From: Muribaculaceae bacterium | GTDB taxonomy: Bacteria; Bacteroidota; Bacteroidia; Bacteroidales; Muribaculaceae | Length of the DNA stretch: 39,778 nucleotides | NCBI GenBank assembly: GCA_017962765.1 | Contig: JAGCUP010000112.1 | Location: 1-39,778, forward strand | Reading direction: 5' to 3' | Part shown: positions 16,150 through 24,576 of the stretch, piece after piece | Layout: each line of letters begins with the position of its first letter | Numbering within the stretch: position 1 is the stretch's first letter | Notes under the pieces: generated by a model | Told to the model about the DNA's origin: nothing | The model's database searches: none | Seen by the model: the letters and a program-made list of their open reading frames with translations, nothing else | Made by a program: the position numbers and the translations under genes

Positions 16150-17457
16150 TTAAAAATTTTGGGCGAAAAGGGTCAGCCGTTCGTCGAGGCGGCGGAAGTC
16201 TTCGTCGGTGCACAGTGCCGAAACGCACACGCGGATGCCGTACTGGCCGCTGCCTGTCGTATTGAGGCCGATGGCCGAGATGCCGCACCGTGCTAGAGCG
16301 CGCATGAGCGTTTCGTCGTCCATGTCGTAGTATCCGGCAGTAAAGAAGAAGCCGTCGGCGATGGGGCGTTCTCCGTCGTGGTCATACACGATGTGGAAGC
16401 CGTTTTTGACGAAAATATCCTTCACAATCTTGGCGCGGCGACCATATTCGCTCACGTCCTTCACGAAGTCAAGCGTGCCATCGACGGCTCCCTGCAGCAT
16501 CGCCGCCATGGCATACTGTGCCGAGTGGGACGTGCCCGTCGAGGCCGCATAGAGGAAGGAGTGGATGAAGCATTGGCCCAAACGCGCCATGCCATAGCGC
16601 TCACGCAGTGCCTCGTAACGGCGTTTGAATAGCGTATTGTTGAAGGCCACCAGGGCGATGCGCTCACCGGCATAACTGAAGATTTTGGAGCTCGAGAGCA
16701 TAATCACATAGTTGTCGGTGTATTTCGCCACCGTGGGCTGGAAGGGGGCTTGGTAGGGATGCGAGAGGTCGTTGCGGAAGTCCATGCACAGGTAGGCCAT
16801 GTCTTCGAGCACAATCACGTCATATTTGTTGGCCAGCTCGCCGATGATACGCAGCTCGTCGTCGGTGAGGCACACCCACGTGGGGTTGTTCGGGTTGGAG
16901 AACAAGAGGGCGGTGATGCGACCTGTGGCGAAGTAGCTCTCAAGCTTTTCGCGCAACTTTTCGCCGCGATACTCATAGATGTCGAAGGCTTCGTGGCGCA
17001 CGCCCAATACGTTCGCCTGAGTGAGGTTGGCAGGGAACCCGGGCTGGATGTAGAGCATGGTGTCGCGGCCGGGCGTCAGCTGCGAGCACGCCAGCGTGAG
17101 GTTGTAGCTGCCCTGCATCGAGCCTACGGTGGGCACGATACACTGCGGGTCCACGTCGATGTCGACAAAGGCTTTGAGGAATTTTGAGGCGGCATTTTTG
17201 AGAGCTGGCAGGCCTTCGATGCTAGGGTACTTGGCGGGGATGCCATCGTCGAGTGCGCGTTTTTGCGCCTCGATGCCTTCCTGGCAAGCCTTCAGTCCAG
17301 GCACGCCGATTTCGAGGCGTGAGAAAGGCTCGCCCAGAATAGATTCGAGGCTCGACGAGAGCGACACCGCTTGGCGGATTGTGGCCTTCGAGATTTGTTC
17401 AATGTCCATGTCCCGCATGTGACGCAGGAGGACTTCTTCTGATAAAGGTTTAATCAT
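16150..17457 (-). CDS. PLP-dependent aminotransferase, class I/II
   Basis: 435 residues. The PLP lysine is Lys258 in MLSSSKIFSYAGERIA; the substrate or PLP-site segments FSNPNNPTWVCLTDDEL and VLEDMAYLCMDF precede it and GQYGIRVCVSAL follows. It therefore belongs to fold-type I aminotransferases. The substrate is not evident; an aromatic, branched-chain or alanine aminotransferase would all fit. It is first in a likely two-gene operon with the acyl-CoA hydrolase/transferase, which could suggest amino-acid catabolism to acyl-CoA. A consensus promoter lies about 100 bases upstream. Confidence 0.88.
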   Translation of the reverse strand: MIKPLSEEVLLRHMRDMDIEQISKATIRQAVSLSSSLESILGEPFSRLEIGVPGLKACQEGIEAQKRALDDGIPAKYPSIEGLPALKNAASKFLKAFVDIDVDPQCIVPTVGSMQGSYNLTLACSQLTPGRDTMLYIQPGFPANLTQANVLGVRHEAFDIYEYRGEKLREKLESYFATGRITALLFSNPNNPTWVCLTDDELRIIGELANKYDVIVLEDMAYLCMDFRNDLSHPYQAPFQPTVAKYTDNYVIMLSSSKIFSYAGERIALVAFNNTLFKRRYEALRERYGMARLGQCFIHSFLYAASTGTSHSAQYAMAAMLQGAVDGTLDFVKDVSEYGRRAKIVKDIFVKNGFHIVYDHDGERPIADGFFFTAGYYDMDDETLMRALARCGISAIGLNTTGSGQYGIRVCVSALCTDEDFRRLDERLTLFAQNF

Positions 17458-17563
17458 AGTTGTTTTTAAGTTCTATATGGCACGCTGGTCGCGTGCAAGG
17501 TAATAAGAAGGTTCTAAAGGTGGCAGGAAATGGCCCGAAAGCCACCCGCCTAAAAAGATTTTC

Positions 17564-17595
17564 CAAAGTTAGCTATTATTTGCGAAATGCGCAAG
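17564..17595 (-). promoter_or_regulatory. Promoter of the aminotransferase/CoA-hydrolase operon
   Basis: Minus strand CTTG (17592-17595) then 20 bases then TAACTTTG (17564-17571), close to TTTG-N19/20-TAnnTTTG. Start would be near 17557, leaving a leader of about 100 bases that holds two short hairpins (GGTGGC/GCCACC and GCACGC/GCGTGC). Confidence 0.6.
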
Positions 17596-17747
17596 CCTTG
17601 GCCAAAAAATCACCGAAAACGTCCCAAAAGCGGCCTCATTTTAGCAAAGTGGCGTGAATAGTTTTGCGACTTTCTCTCGAATTGTTCTTGCGGCAATAAA
17701 TCAGATAACTATTCGTTAATAATCATATAACTAATAGGAGATTGACT

Positions 17748-18230
17748 ATGAAGAAACTATTACTTTTTGCCGTCACGGTGCTGGTGATGAGCCTTAATGT
17801 GTTTGCCACCGAGTTAAAAACCTTTGAGACCGAGGCTTTCTCAATCGGTATTCCCACCGACTGGGAAGTTTCATTTTACGGCGATACGTGGATGAATGCG
17901 GCTAGTGAAGATGACGACATTCGCTTTGACATCATGTTCAATGAAGAAGGCCCGATGAAAAACCAGTTGCAGGCGGCTGTCGATAATTGGGTATACATGA
18001 AAGAAAGCCACGGCCACAAGGTGGACCAGACACTGGTGAAGGACGACTATGCGTTGGTGCGTAGCATCGAGACCGACGAGGACGACGGCACGCAGACCGT
18101 CGAGGTGTGGTACTTAATGATTTCCTCCGAGCCGCAGTGCTTCTCGGGCTCCATTAATAGTTCCTTCGATCGAGCCAACGAGGCCGTCGGCATTCTCGTC
18201 GAAATGCTGGCCACCCTCAGCCCGAAATAA
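17748..18230 (+). CDS. Small exported protein, PsbP/DUF1795-like (tentative)
   Basis: 160 residues from ATG 17748, preceded by TAGGAG at a good distance. The N-terminus MKKLLLFAVTVLVMSLNVFA is a signal peptide with probable cleavage after VFA. The mature part begins with FETEAFSIGIPTDWEVSFYG and holds an acidic centre (AASEDDDIRFDIMF, ETDEDDGTQTVEVWY). This resembles the short PsbP-like or DUF1795 exported proteins (FSI.IP..W pattern), but only loosely. It is the only plus-strand protein gene in the region and is convergent with mfd, divergent from the aminotransferase. Role unknown. Confidence 0.7.
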   Translation: MKKLLLFAVTVLVMSLNVFATELKTFETEAFSIGIPTDWEVSFYGDTWMNAASEDDDIRFDIMFNEEGPMKNQLQAAVDNWVYMKESHGHKVDQTLVKDDYALVRSIETDEDDGTQTVEVWYLMISSEPQCFSGSINSSFDRANEAVGILVEMLATLSPK

Positions 18231-18285
18231 CCCGTTTTTTACAATCCACATAATACCAGACGGCAGTGCCAAACCACGCCACGGC

Positions 18286-21200
18286 TTACAGGGCTTGGAG
18301 TGTGGTGATTTGGTCGAGCAGGGCGAGGGCCTCGCTCACTGTCGTGACGTTGTCGATGAGCATGGAGCGGCGGTTGTTCTTCTCGCGCAGGCGGCACCGC
18401 GCCGGGTTTTGTTGCAGGAAGGCGAGCATGCGCCCGAAGGCACGTGACTGGTAGTAGGCCACGTTCTCTTCGCCCACGAAGTAGAGATACATCGCGTGCT
18501 TCATCAGCGCAATCTTTTCAATGCCCAACGTGCGCGCCGTCAGGCGTAGCGGCACGATGCGGATGAGTTCGCGCCCCATTTCGGGGATTTCGCCAAAGCG
18601 GTCGCGCAGGCGTTGCTCGAAGGCTTCGACCTGCTGCCGTGTGGCCATGTTGTCAAGTTCACGATAAAGGATGATACGCTCGCTCTCCTGCGGCACATAG
18701 TCGGACGGGAACATGAGGGTGAGGTCGGTATCGATAACGCAGTCGCTCACATATTCGGCTTCCTCGCCAGTGAGCTGTTCCTGCTCGGCGGCTTGCTGCT
18801 CGAAGGTGTCGGCAAACTCCTCGGTCTTCAGTTCCAGCACGGCCTCTTTCAGCACTTTTTGATAGGTCTCAAAGCCTAGGTCGGCAATAAAACCGCTTTG
18901 CTCGGCGCCCAGCAGGTTGCCGGCCCCGCGAATGTCGAGGTCCTGCATGGCGATGTGGATGCCGCTTCCCAGGTCGCTGAAAATCTCGATGGCCTGTAGT
19001 CGCCGCGCCGCCACCTGCGTGAGGGGCTTGCCGTGCGGCACGAGCAGGTAGCAGAACGCCTTGCGGTTACTGCGCCCCACGCGTCCACGCAGCTGGTGCA
19101 GGTCGCTCAGTCCGTAGCTGTTGGCGTTGTTGATGATGATGGTATTCACATTGGGCATGTCGATGCCGCTCTCGATGATGGTGGTGCACAGGAGCACGTC
19201 GTAGTCGTGGGCCGTAAAGGCGAGGATGCGCTGCTCCAACTCCTCGGGCGGCATCTGACCGTGGCCCATCACGACCCGCGCGTCGGGCACGAGGCGCAAA
19301 ATCATGTTGCGCAGCGTTTCGAGTTGCTCGATACGGTTGTTTACGAAGAAAACTTGTCCGTTGCGCGAGAGCTCAAAATTGATTGCCTCGGCCACCACGT
19401 CGTCGTCGAGCGAGGCGATGGTGGTGACGATGGGGTAGCGGTTGGGCGGCGGCGTGTTGATGGTGCTCAGGTCGCGGGCCCCCATGAGCGAGAATTGCAG
19501 TGTGCGCGGGATGGGCGTAGCACTCATGGTGAGGGTATCGACGTTGACCTTGAGTTGTTTGAGTTTGTCCTTGACGGCCACGCCAAATTTCTGCTCCTCA
19601 TCGACAACGAGCAGCCCCAAGTCGTGGAACTTGACGGTTTTACCGATGAGCTTGTGGGTGCCGATGATGATGTCGATTTTCCCTTCGGCGAGGTCGGCAA
19701 GGATTTGCTTCACTTCCTTGGGCTTGCGTGCACGGCTCAGATAGTCGACGCGCACCGGAAAGTCCTTGAGGCGGTCGGTGAACGTGTGGTAATGTTGGAA
19801 AGCCAGCACCGTGGTGGGAACCAGCACTGCCGTCTGTTTGCCGTCGATGGCGGCCTTGAAAGCGGCGCGGATGGCCACCTCGGTCTTGCCAAAGCCCACG
19901 TCGCCGCACACGAGTCGGTCCATGGGCTTGTCGCGCTCCATGTCGGCTTTGACGGCTTGTGTGGCGGTGAGTTGGTCGGGGGTGTCCTCGTAGATGAACG
20001 AGGCTTCGAGCTCCTGTTGCATGTATCCGTCGGGACTGAAGGCAAAGCCTTTCTCCTCGCGTCGCTTAGCGTAGAGTGTGATGAGCTCACGCGCGATGTC
20101 CTTGAGGCGGCTCTTGGTGCGGCTCTTGATGCGGTTCCAGGCCCCGCTGCCCAGTTTGCTCAATCGAGGCTCGGCTCCTTCTTTGCCGCGATATTTCGAT
20201 AGCTTGTGCAAGGCGTGAATCGACACGAATACAATGTCGCCGCCCTGGTAGCTCACTTTAATCATCTCCTGGGTAGTGCCGTTGATGCTGGTGCGCACAA
20301 GTCCCTCGAAACGCCCAATACCATGGTCTTCATGGACGATGAAGTCGCCGCTCTCGATGGCGTTGAGTTCCTTGAGCGAGAGGGCAAGTTTGCCGCTGCG
20401 CGCTCGGTCGCTTTTAAGGTTGTATTTGTGGAAGCGGTCGAAAATTTGGTGGTCGGTAAAGACGCAAATTTTCAGGTCGTTGTCCACGAAACCCTCGTGC
20501 AACGTGCGGTCGACGGCAGTGAACGAGATGCGCTCATCGCGGTCCTCGAAGATGAGTCGCAGGCGCTCTATTTGCTTGCCGCTGTCGCTCAGGATGAAGA
20601 TGCGGTAACCCTCGTTGAGCAGCGAGGTGAACGATGAGGAGATAAGGTCGAAATTCTTGTGATAGACACCCTGGGGCGTGCAGTGGAATGTGAGGTTAGG
20701 CGACGTGCGTCCGGCGGCCTCGCCGTGGCACATCTCGAGACAACGCATCGCGCGCAGGGCACGTTCGAACTGTGCCGCATCGACCACCTTGCCCATGGCC
20801 TCGGTGTCGAGGTCTTCGGCCAACAGTGCGCTGTGGCTCAACCCTCCTTGTCCCGTGGTGCGAACCCGCTCGAGCAGCCAGGCCACGTCACGGCACACCA
20901 CGGTGGTTTCGGGCCCCACGAAATCGAGCAGTGAAGTGCCATTGTCCCGTGCCTCGTCGCCCAGACGGTTGATGATGCTCACGCTATCGAGGCGCTGTGC
21001 GCTCAACTGTGTCTCGACGTTGAATGAGCGCACGCTGTCGATTTCATCGCCAAAGAAATCGATGCGCACTGGCAGTTCGCTGTTGAACGAGAACACGTCG
21101 AGAATGGAGCCGCGCAGCGAGAACTGCCCCGGCTCATAGACGTAATCGACCTCCTCAAAGCCCAGTTCGCGCAGCTTGATGGTGACTTCGACCAAGTCGA

Positions 21201-21654
21201 TGGTCATGCCCACCGTGAGCGTCAGCGTCGAGGAGGCTATCGCGGCGCGGGTCGCCACTTTCTCGGCGAGCGCCTCGGGGTAGGTAACGAGCCAGCGCAA
21301 CTTGGGGTCGTCGTTCCAGTGGCTCAAGGCCTCGGTGCGCAGGATTTCCTGCGGCGCGTCAACTTGGCCATAACGGATGTCGCGTTTGTAACCACTGGGA
21401 AAGAAGGCTACGGCCTCATCGCTGTCGGCAATCTGGCATAAGTCGTGGTACAGGTAGCCCGCCTCGTCGAGGTCGCGGCCCACCACGATATAGGGCTTGT
21501 CCTGGTGAGGCAACGCCTGAAGCAGCACCGCAGTGGCGCTGCCGGCAAGTCCGTCGACAACGGTCGTGCCGTGCGTGTTGCCCTTGAGGAGACGTTCGAG
21601 CGCGCGTCGTCGTGCCGGCGTGCACAGCAGGTTACAGAGTTCGTTTATGGTCAT
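18286..21654 (-). CDS. mfd: Transcription-repair coupling factor
   Basis: 1122 residues, a normal Mfd length. It releases RNA polymerase stalled at DNA damage and recruits UvrA. The order is an N-terminal UvrB-like region (FFPSGYKRDIRYGQ, RGSILDVFSF), the RNA-polymerase-interaction domain (SGDFIVHEDHGIGRFEGL), then a RecG-like translocase with Walker A GDVGFGKTEVAIRAAF near residue 586, VVDEEQKFGV near 686, TATPIPRTL-type motif and HQLRGRVGRS. ATG 21654 lies one base after the prc stop, so the two genes are co-transcribed. No anomaly is seen. Confidence 0.97.
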   Translation of the reverse strand: MTINELCNLLCTPARRRALERLLKGNTHGTTVVDGLAGSATAVLLQALPHQDKPYIVVGRDLDEAGYLYHDLCQIADSDEAVAFFPSGYKRDIRYGQVDAPQEILRTEALSHWNDDPKLRWLVTYPEALAEKVATRAAIASSTLTLTVGMTIDLVEVTIKLRELGFEEVDYVYEPGQFSLRGSILDVFSFNSELPVRIDFFGDEIDSVRSFNVETQLSAQRLDSVSIINRLGDEARDNGTSLLDFVGPETTVVCRDVAWLLERVRTTGQGGLSHSALLAEDLDTEAMGKVVDAAQFERALRAMRCLEMCHGEAAGRTSPNLTFHCTPQGVYHKNFDLISSSFTSLLNEGYRIFILSDSGKQIERLRLIFEDRDERISFTAVDRTLHEGFVDNDLKICVFTDHQIFDRFHKYNLKSDRARSGKLALSLKELNAIESGDFIVHEDHGIGRFEGLVRTSINGTTQEMIKVSYQGGDIVFVSIHALHKLSKYRGKEGAEPRLSKLGSGAWNRIKSRTKSRLKDIARELITLYAKRREEKGFAFSPDGYMQQELEASFIYEDTPDQLTATQAVKADMERDKPMDRLVCGDVGFGKTEVAIRAAFKAAIDGKQTAVLVPTTVLAFQHYHTFTDRLKDFPVRVDYLSRARKPKEVKQILADLAEGKIDIIIGTHKLIGKTVKFHDLGLLVVDEEQKFGVAVKDKLKQLKVNVDTLTMSATPIPRTLQFSLMGARDLSTINTPPPNRYPIVTTIASLDDDVVAEAINFELSRNGQVFFVNNRIEQLETLRNMILRLVPDARVVMGHGQMPPEELEQRILAFTAHDYDVLLCTTIIESGIDMPNVNTIIINNANSYGLSDLHQLRGRVGRSNRKAFCYLLVPHGKPLTQVAARRLQAIEIFSDLGSGIHIAMQDLDIRGAGNLLGAEQSGFIADLGFETYQKVLKEAVLELKTEEFADTFEQQAAEQEQLTGEEAEYVSDCVIDTDLTLMFPSDYVPQESERIILYRELDNMATRQQVEAFEQRLRDRFGEIPEMGRELIRIVPLRLTARTLGIEKIALMKHAMYLYFVGEENVAYYQSRAFGRMLAFLQQNPARCRLREKNNRRSMLIDNVTTVSEALALLDQITTLQAL

Positions 21655-21655
21655 G

Positions 21656-23326
21656 TCACTTGCCCAGGTTGAGCGTCTTCTTCCACATACCAGGCGTGGT
21701 GAACACCTCGTGGGCTTTGTCGAGTGCCTCGTCCTCCTTGAGGTCGTAAATCACCTGTCCGCGCTGGAAATAGTAGTTCTTGATGATTTCCTGCGCCAGC
21801 AAGTCGCTGATTGGCTTGCGGTTTTGGTCAAGGTCGCGGTCAAGGTCGTGTTTGAGCAGGCCCTCGAGGCGGTCGAAGGCCTCGCGGGTCTCGTCGTTCA
21901 TGTAACCCTCGACTTCGGCCGTCTTGCGCAGCTTCTCAAGGCCCGTTTCGCACACTTTGTCATACTGGAAGCGCTTGGGGTCGATTGACTGTTTGAAGGC
22001 ATTGAAAATCTCATCGGTAATCTTGAACTGCTCCACGGGAGGAATAGTGGGATGCTCAGCGGTATATTTCGTGGCGAAGTCGAAAGCCCAGTGGTCGCGA
22101 ACAATGTTATAAACAAGGCGGTTGAGCTCTGGATAGTCGATTTTGAAGTCGGGGGTGATGCCGCCGCCGTCGCGCACCTCACGTCCGTGCGCCGTGTGGA
22201 ACACGGTGGTGAGGCTGTCGGGGATGCGCTGTGCCGTGCCGTCGATGGCGCGGTGGCTATAGTCAATCTCCTGGATGAGGCGTCCGCTGGGAATGTAGTA
22301 CTTGGCAATCGTCACCTTGAGCATGCCGTCGTAGGGAAGGGGACGTGTGGTCTGCACCAAGCCCTTGCCGAAGGAGCGGGAACCTATCACCACACCGCGG
22401 TCCAGGTCCTGGAGGGCGCCGGCGGTGATTTCGGCGGCGCTTGCCGTGCCACCATCGATAAGTGCCACGAGGGGCATGTCGGGCGCGATGGGCGCCTCGG
22501 TCGTCTTGTAGGTCTTTTCCTCGTTCTTGGTGCGGCCGCGCGTCTGGAGCACCTGTGTACCCTTGGGCACGAACATGCCCACGATTTGCACGGCGCTCTC
22601 GAGCAGTCCGCCGCCATTGCCGCGCAGGTCGAGCACGATTCCCTTAAGCCCCGGCGTCTTCATCAGCGATTCCACGGCCTCGCGCACTTGGCTGGCGCTG
22701 TGCTCATTGTAGGTGTTGAGTTTGATATAACCCATGTCGCCACGGGTCACGCCATAATAGGTCACAGGGTCCATCTTGATTTTCTCGCGCATGAGCGTGA
22801 ATGTCTTGATGCTGTCGGGGCCGCAGTAGGGACGCGCCACCTCGATGGTGATGCGCGTGCTCGGGTCGCCCTTAAGGCGCTCGCTCACCTTGTCGCTCGA
22901 TAGGCCTTCGACGCTCTCGCCGTCGATGCTCACGATGCGGTCACCGCTCTTGATGCCGGCGCGCACCGCCGGACTGTTCTCGTAGGGCTCGCTGAAATAG
23001 ACGTGCCCGTTGCGCTCCATGATGTAGGAGCCTATGCCGCCGTATTCGCCGCTCGAGACTACCATAAAATCTTCCTGCTCGCTCGCCGGGATATATTCGG
23101 TATAGGGGTCCACTTCGTCAAGCATGGCGTCGATGGCAGTTTTGATGGATTTCGATACGTCGAGCGAATCGACATAGTAAGTGTTGAGCTCCTTATAGAG
23201 GCGGTTAAACACGTCGAGGTTGCGCGCCACGGCGGCATCGTCGTCGCTCTTGGCCAGCGTGGTAAGGACGCAGCAGCAAGTCACCGTCACCGCCACAACC
23301 CTATGTAAGAGGAATTTTTTCATCAT
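21656..23326 (-). CDS. S41-family C-terminal processing protease
   Basis: 556 residues from ATG 23326; the in-frame extension further upstream is rejected because MMKKFLLHRVVAVTVTCC is an evident signal/anchor sequence. A PDZ domain follows (about 95-180: EYGGIGSYI, AGIKSGDRIVSIDGESV). The catalytic pair is Ser296 in GGTASAAEIT and Lys321 in GSRSFGKGLVQT, spaced 25 residues as in Prc/CtpA. It acts in the periplasm on C-terminal tails of exported proteins. A long C-terminal region after about 400 is common in the Bacteroidota versions. It is directly followed by mfd. The family is often called Prc or CtpA. Confidence 0.93.
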   Translation of the reverse strand: MMKKFLLHRVVAVTVTCCCVLTTLAKSDDDAAVARNLDVFNRLYKELNTYYVDSLDVSKSIKTAIDAMLDEVDPYTEYIPASEQEDFMVVSSGEYGGIGSYIMERNGHVYFSEPYENSPAVRAGIKSGDRIVSIDGESVEGLSSDKVSERLKGDPSTRITIEVARPYCGPDSIKTFTLMREKIKMDPVTYYGVTRGDMGYIKLNTYNEHSASQVREAVESLMKTPGLKGIVLDLRGNGGGLLESAVQIVGMFVPKGTQVLQTRGRTKNEEKTYKTTEAPIAPDMPLVALIDGGTASAAEITAGALQDLDRGVVIGSRSFGKGLVQTTRPLPYDGMLKVTIAKYYIPSGRLIQEIDYSHRAIDGTAQRIPDSLTTVFHTAHGREVRDGGGITPDFKIDYPELNRLVYNIVRDHWAFDFATKYTAEHPTIPPVEQFKITDEIFNAFKQSIDPKRFQYDKVCETGLEKLRKTAEVEGYMNDETREAFDRLEGLLKHDLDRDLDQNRKPISDLLAQEIIKNYYFQRGQVIYDLKEDEALDKAHEVFTTPGMWKKTLNLGK

Positions 23327-23442
23327 TGTGCCTAATGTCTTTATTTCAAACTGCGAAAATACAACTTCTTGCCGACATAATGGCCAAAAATGAGGTGAAA
23401 AAGCCTTAAAATCGCGAAAATCGCAAGATTTTTGCTTTTTTT

Positions 23443-23474
23443 GTTGCACAATTCAAAAATGCGACGTATTTTTG
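23443..23474 (+). promoter_or_regulatory. Promoter of tRNA-Asn
   Basis: GTTG (23443-23446), 20 bases, then TATTTTTG (23467-23474) matches the Bacteroidota consensus. Start would be near 23481, about 36 bases before the mature tRNA. The rest of 23327-23516 holds no gene. Confidence 0.65.
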
Positions 23475-23516
23475 CACCGCTTTTCGCAATCGCCCAGCGT
23501 GACGATGAAACATTCT

Positions 23517-23590
23517 GCTTCAATAGCTCAGTTGGTTAGAGCACCTGACTGTTAATCAGGGGGTCGTTGGTTCAAGTCCATCTTGAAGCG
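23517..23590 (+). tRNA. tRNA-Asn (anticodon GTT)
   Basis: A 74-base cloverleaf: acceptor GCTTCAA (23517-23523) pairs with TTGAAGC (23583-23589), discriminator G at 23590. The D-arm has AGCTCAGTTGGTTAGAGC, the anticodon stem is CTGA/TCAG around CTGTTAA with GTT at 23551-23553, and the T-arm has GGTTCAAGTCC. CCA is not encoded. Confidence 0.97.
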
Positions 23591-23600
23591 CATAGGCAGC

Positions 23601-23637
23601 AAAAGTCCCGCGAAGGAATTCTCCCCGCGGGACTTTT
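23601..23637. terminator. Intrinsic terminator after tRNA-Asn, probably two-way
   Basis: AAAAGTCCCGCG (23601-23612) and CGCGGGACTTTT (23626-23637) form a perfect 12-bp stem with a 13-base loop. A and T runs at the two ends let it act in both directions, ending the tRNA transcript. Confidence 0.85.
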
Positions 23638-23704
23638 CATTTAGCCTTGTCTTGTGCTTGACCCAAAGTTCAGTTGAATAAGTCTTCGGTATTCTTCGTG
23701 GCAT

Positions 23705-24124
23705 TCATTCGGGTATCGTACAGAGCGAGGTCACAGCCGTAGTCGTCTCGCTCCTGACATAGGACAGGTACATGGGGAATCCCGTGGACGAGTCTAGCGC
23801 CAGAAGAACGCCGAAACCGCGCCCCCAGTACGTCGTGTCGAGGAGGACAAAACCGCCGCCAACGAGCGGGGACTGTTTCCAATCCTTGGTTATCTCGCTG
23901 AGGCGACGCTTGATCGTGGAAGGACTCTTGCCATACAGCGACGACAACTCAAAGACTGTCTGTTTGTCATTTTGATAGGACTTCCACAACTCGGATAGTG
24001 GCACCATGGGCCTGTTGCGGAACTGGTATCTGCATTCACTGCAAACGTAAAGCTGAATGCCTTTGCGCTTGCCATTTTTCAACGTATGGGTGGGACTGCA
24101 TACGGGGCATTTTATCTTGAACAT
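23705..24124 (-). pseudogene. Transposase remnant (IS256/IS1249-like, N-terminal part)
   Basis: 139 residues of a protein that should be around 300 or more. The N-terminus is a zinc ribbon, CPVC with KNGKRKGIQLYVCSEC, followed by a helix-turn-helix (YGKSPSTIKRRLSEI) and the first part of a DDE catalytic domain (FVLLDTTYWGRGFGVLLALD). After YLSYVRSETT the frame ends within a few codons and the remaining catalytic part is missing; a second frame carries on as DYGCDLALYDTRMNA to about 23670, so a frameshift may lie near 23740. It sits between tRNA-Asn and an AT-rich operon, a position typical for mobile DNA debris. The family assignment is tentative. Confidence 0.7.
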
Positions 24125-24174
24125 ATCTACTCTTTTAGGGATGCTTGAACTCCCACAAAGGTAGTATTAACCCA

Positions 24175-24349
24175 AATCGGTCATTAGAGCGGTAATATGT
24201 GTTCTTTTCCCCCTAATCATGCCATAACAGCTTTATTTTGGCATCTTGCTGCCACTGAAATCTTGCCGTAGCCCGCTATGTCTTCGATTTCACTAACAGC
24301 AATCCGCTCAAACTAAACTCTGTTCTGACATGATTTCTAATGACCGATT
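24175..24349. repeat. 14-bp perfect inverted repeat pair around 147 bases
   Basis: AATCGGTCATTAGA (24175-24188) is exactly inverted at 24336-24349. The enclosed DNA has no gene. It lies upstream of the transposase remnant and could be old element ends or a small non-autonomous element. The whole gap 24125-24506 has no convincing coding sequence. Confidence 0.6.
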
Positions 24350-24373
24350 CGGGATTAATCGTATGTTCAAGAG

Positions 24374-24499
24374 ATTTTATCCTGCAATTTGGCCCATTGA
24401 GCATTTTTTCGTCGATTTTCATCTCAAACAGCTTGAACGCTCAAAAAGTCGATTGTTACAGGCGGTTTCAACAATTTTATCCTGCAAAATGTCCCATAG
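24374..24499 (+). repeat. Short direct repeat, copies exactly 100 bases apart
   Basis: ATTTTATCCTGCAA occurs at 24374-24387 and again at 24474-24487; both are followed after a few bases by CCCAT. Possibly part of a duplicated mobile-element end. Confidence 0.5.
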
Positions 24500-24506
24500 G
24501 TCGAAA

Positions 24507-24551
24507 AAACTCGCGAGGCTCTGTTCTAAATCACAGATGCTTCGCGAGTTT
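24507..24551 (-). terminator. Intrinsic terminator of the MORN operon
   Basis: AAACTCGCGA (24507-24516) pairs with TCGCGAGTTT (24542-24551), with a further CTGT/ACAG stem in the loop. On the minus strand a run of T follows (24504-24509). It lies 26 bases after the stop of the MORN gene. Confidence 0.8.
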
Positions 24552-24576
24552 GTTTGTGTAAGTGTGATTGATACTA

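Noticed and set aside
21656..23449. Longer N-terminus for the processing protease
   Set aside because: The extra 41 residues lie before an obvious signal sequence at MMKKFLLHR and look like untranslated leader.
23517..23590. tRNA-Asn 3' end as an attachment site with a second copy
   Set aside because: I found no second copy of the tRNA 3' end further on in the window and no integrase gene.
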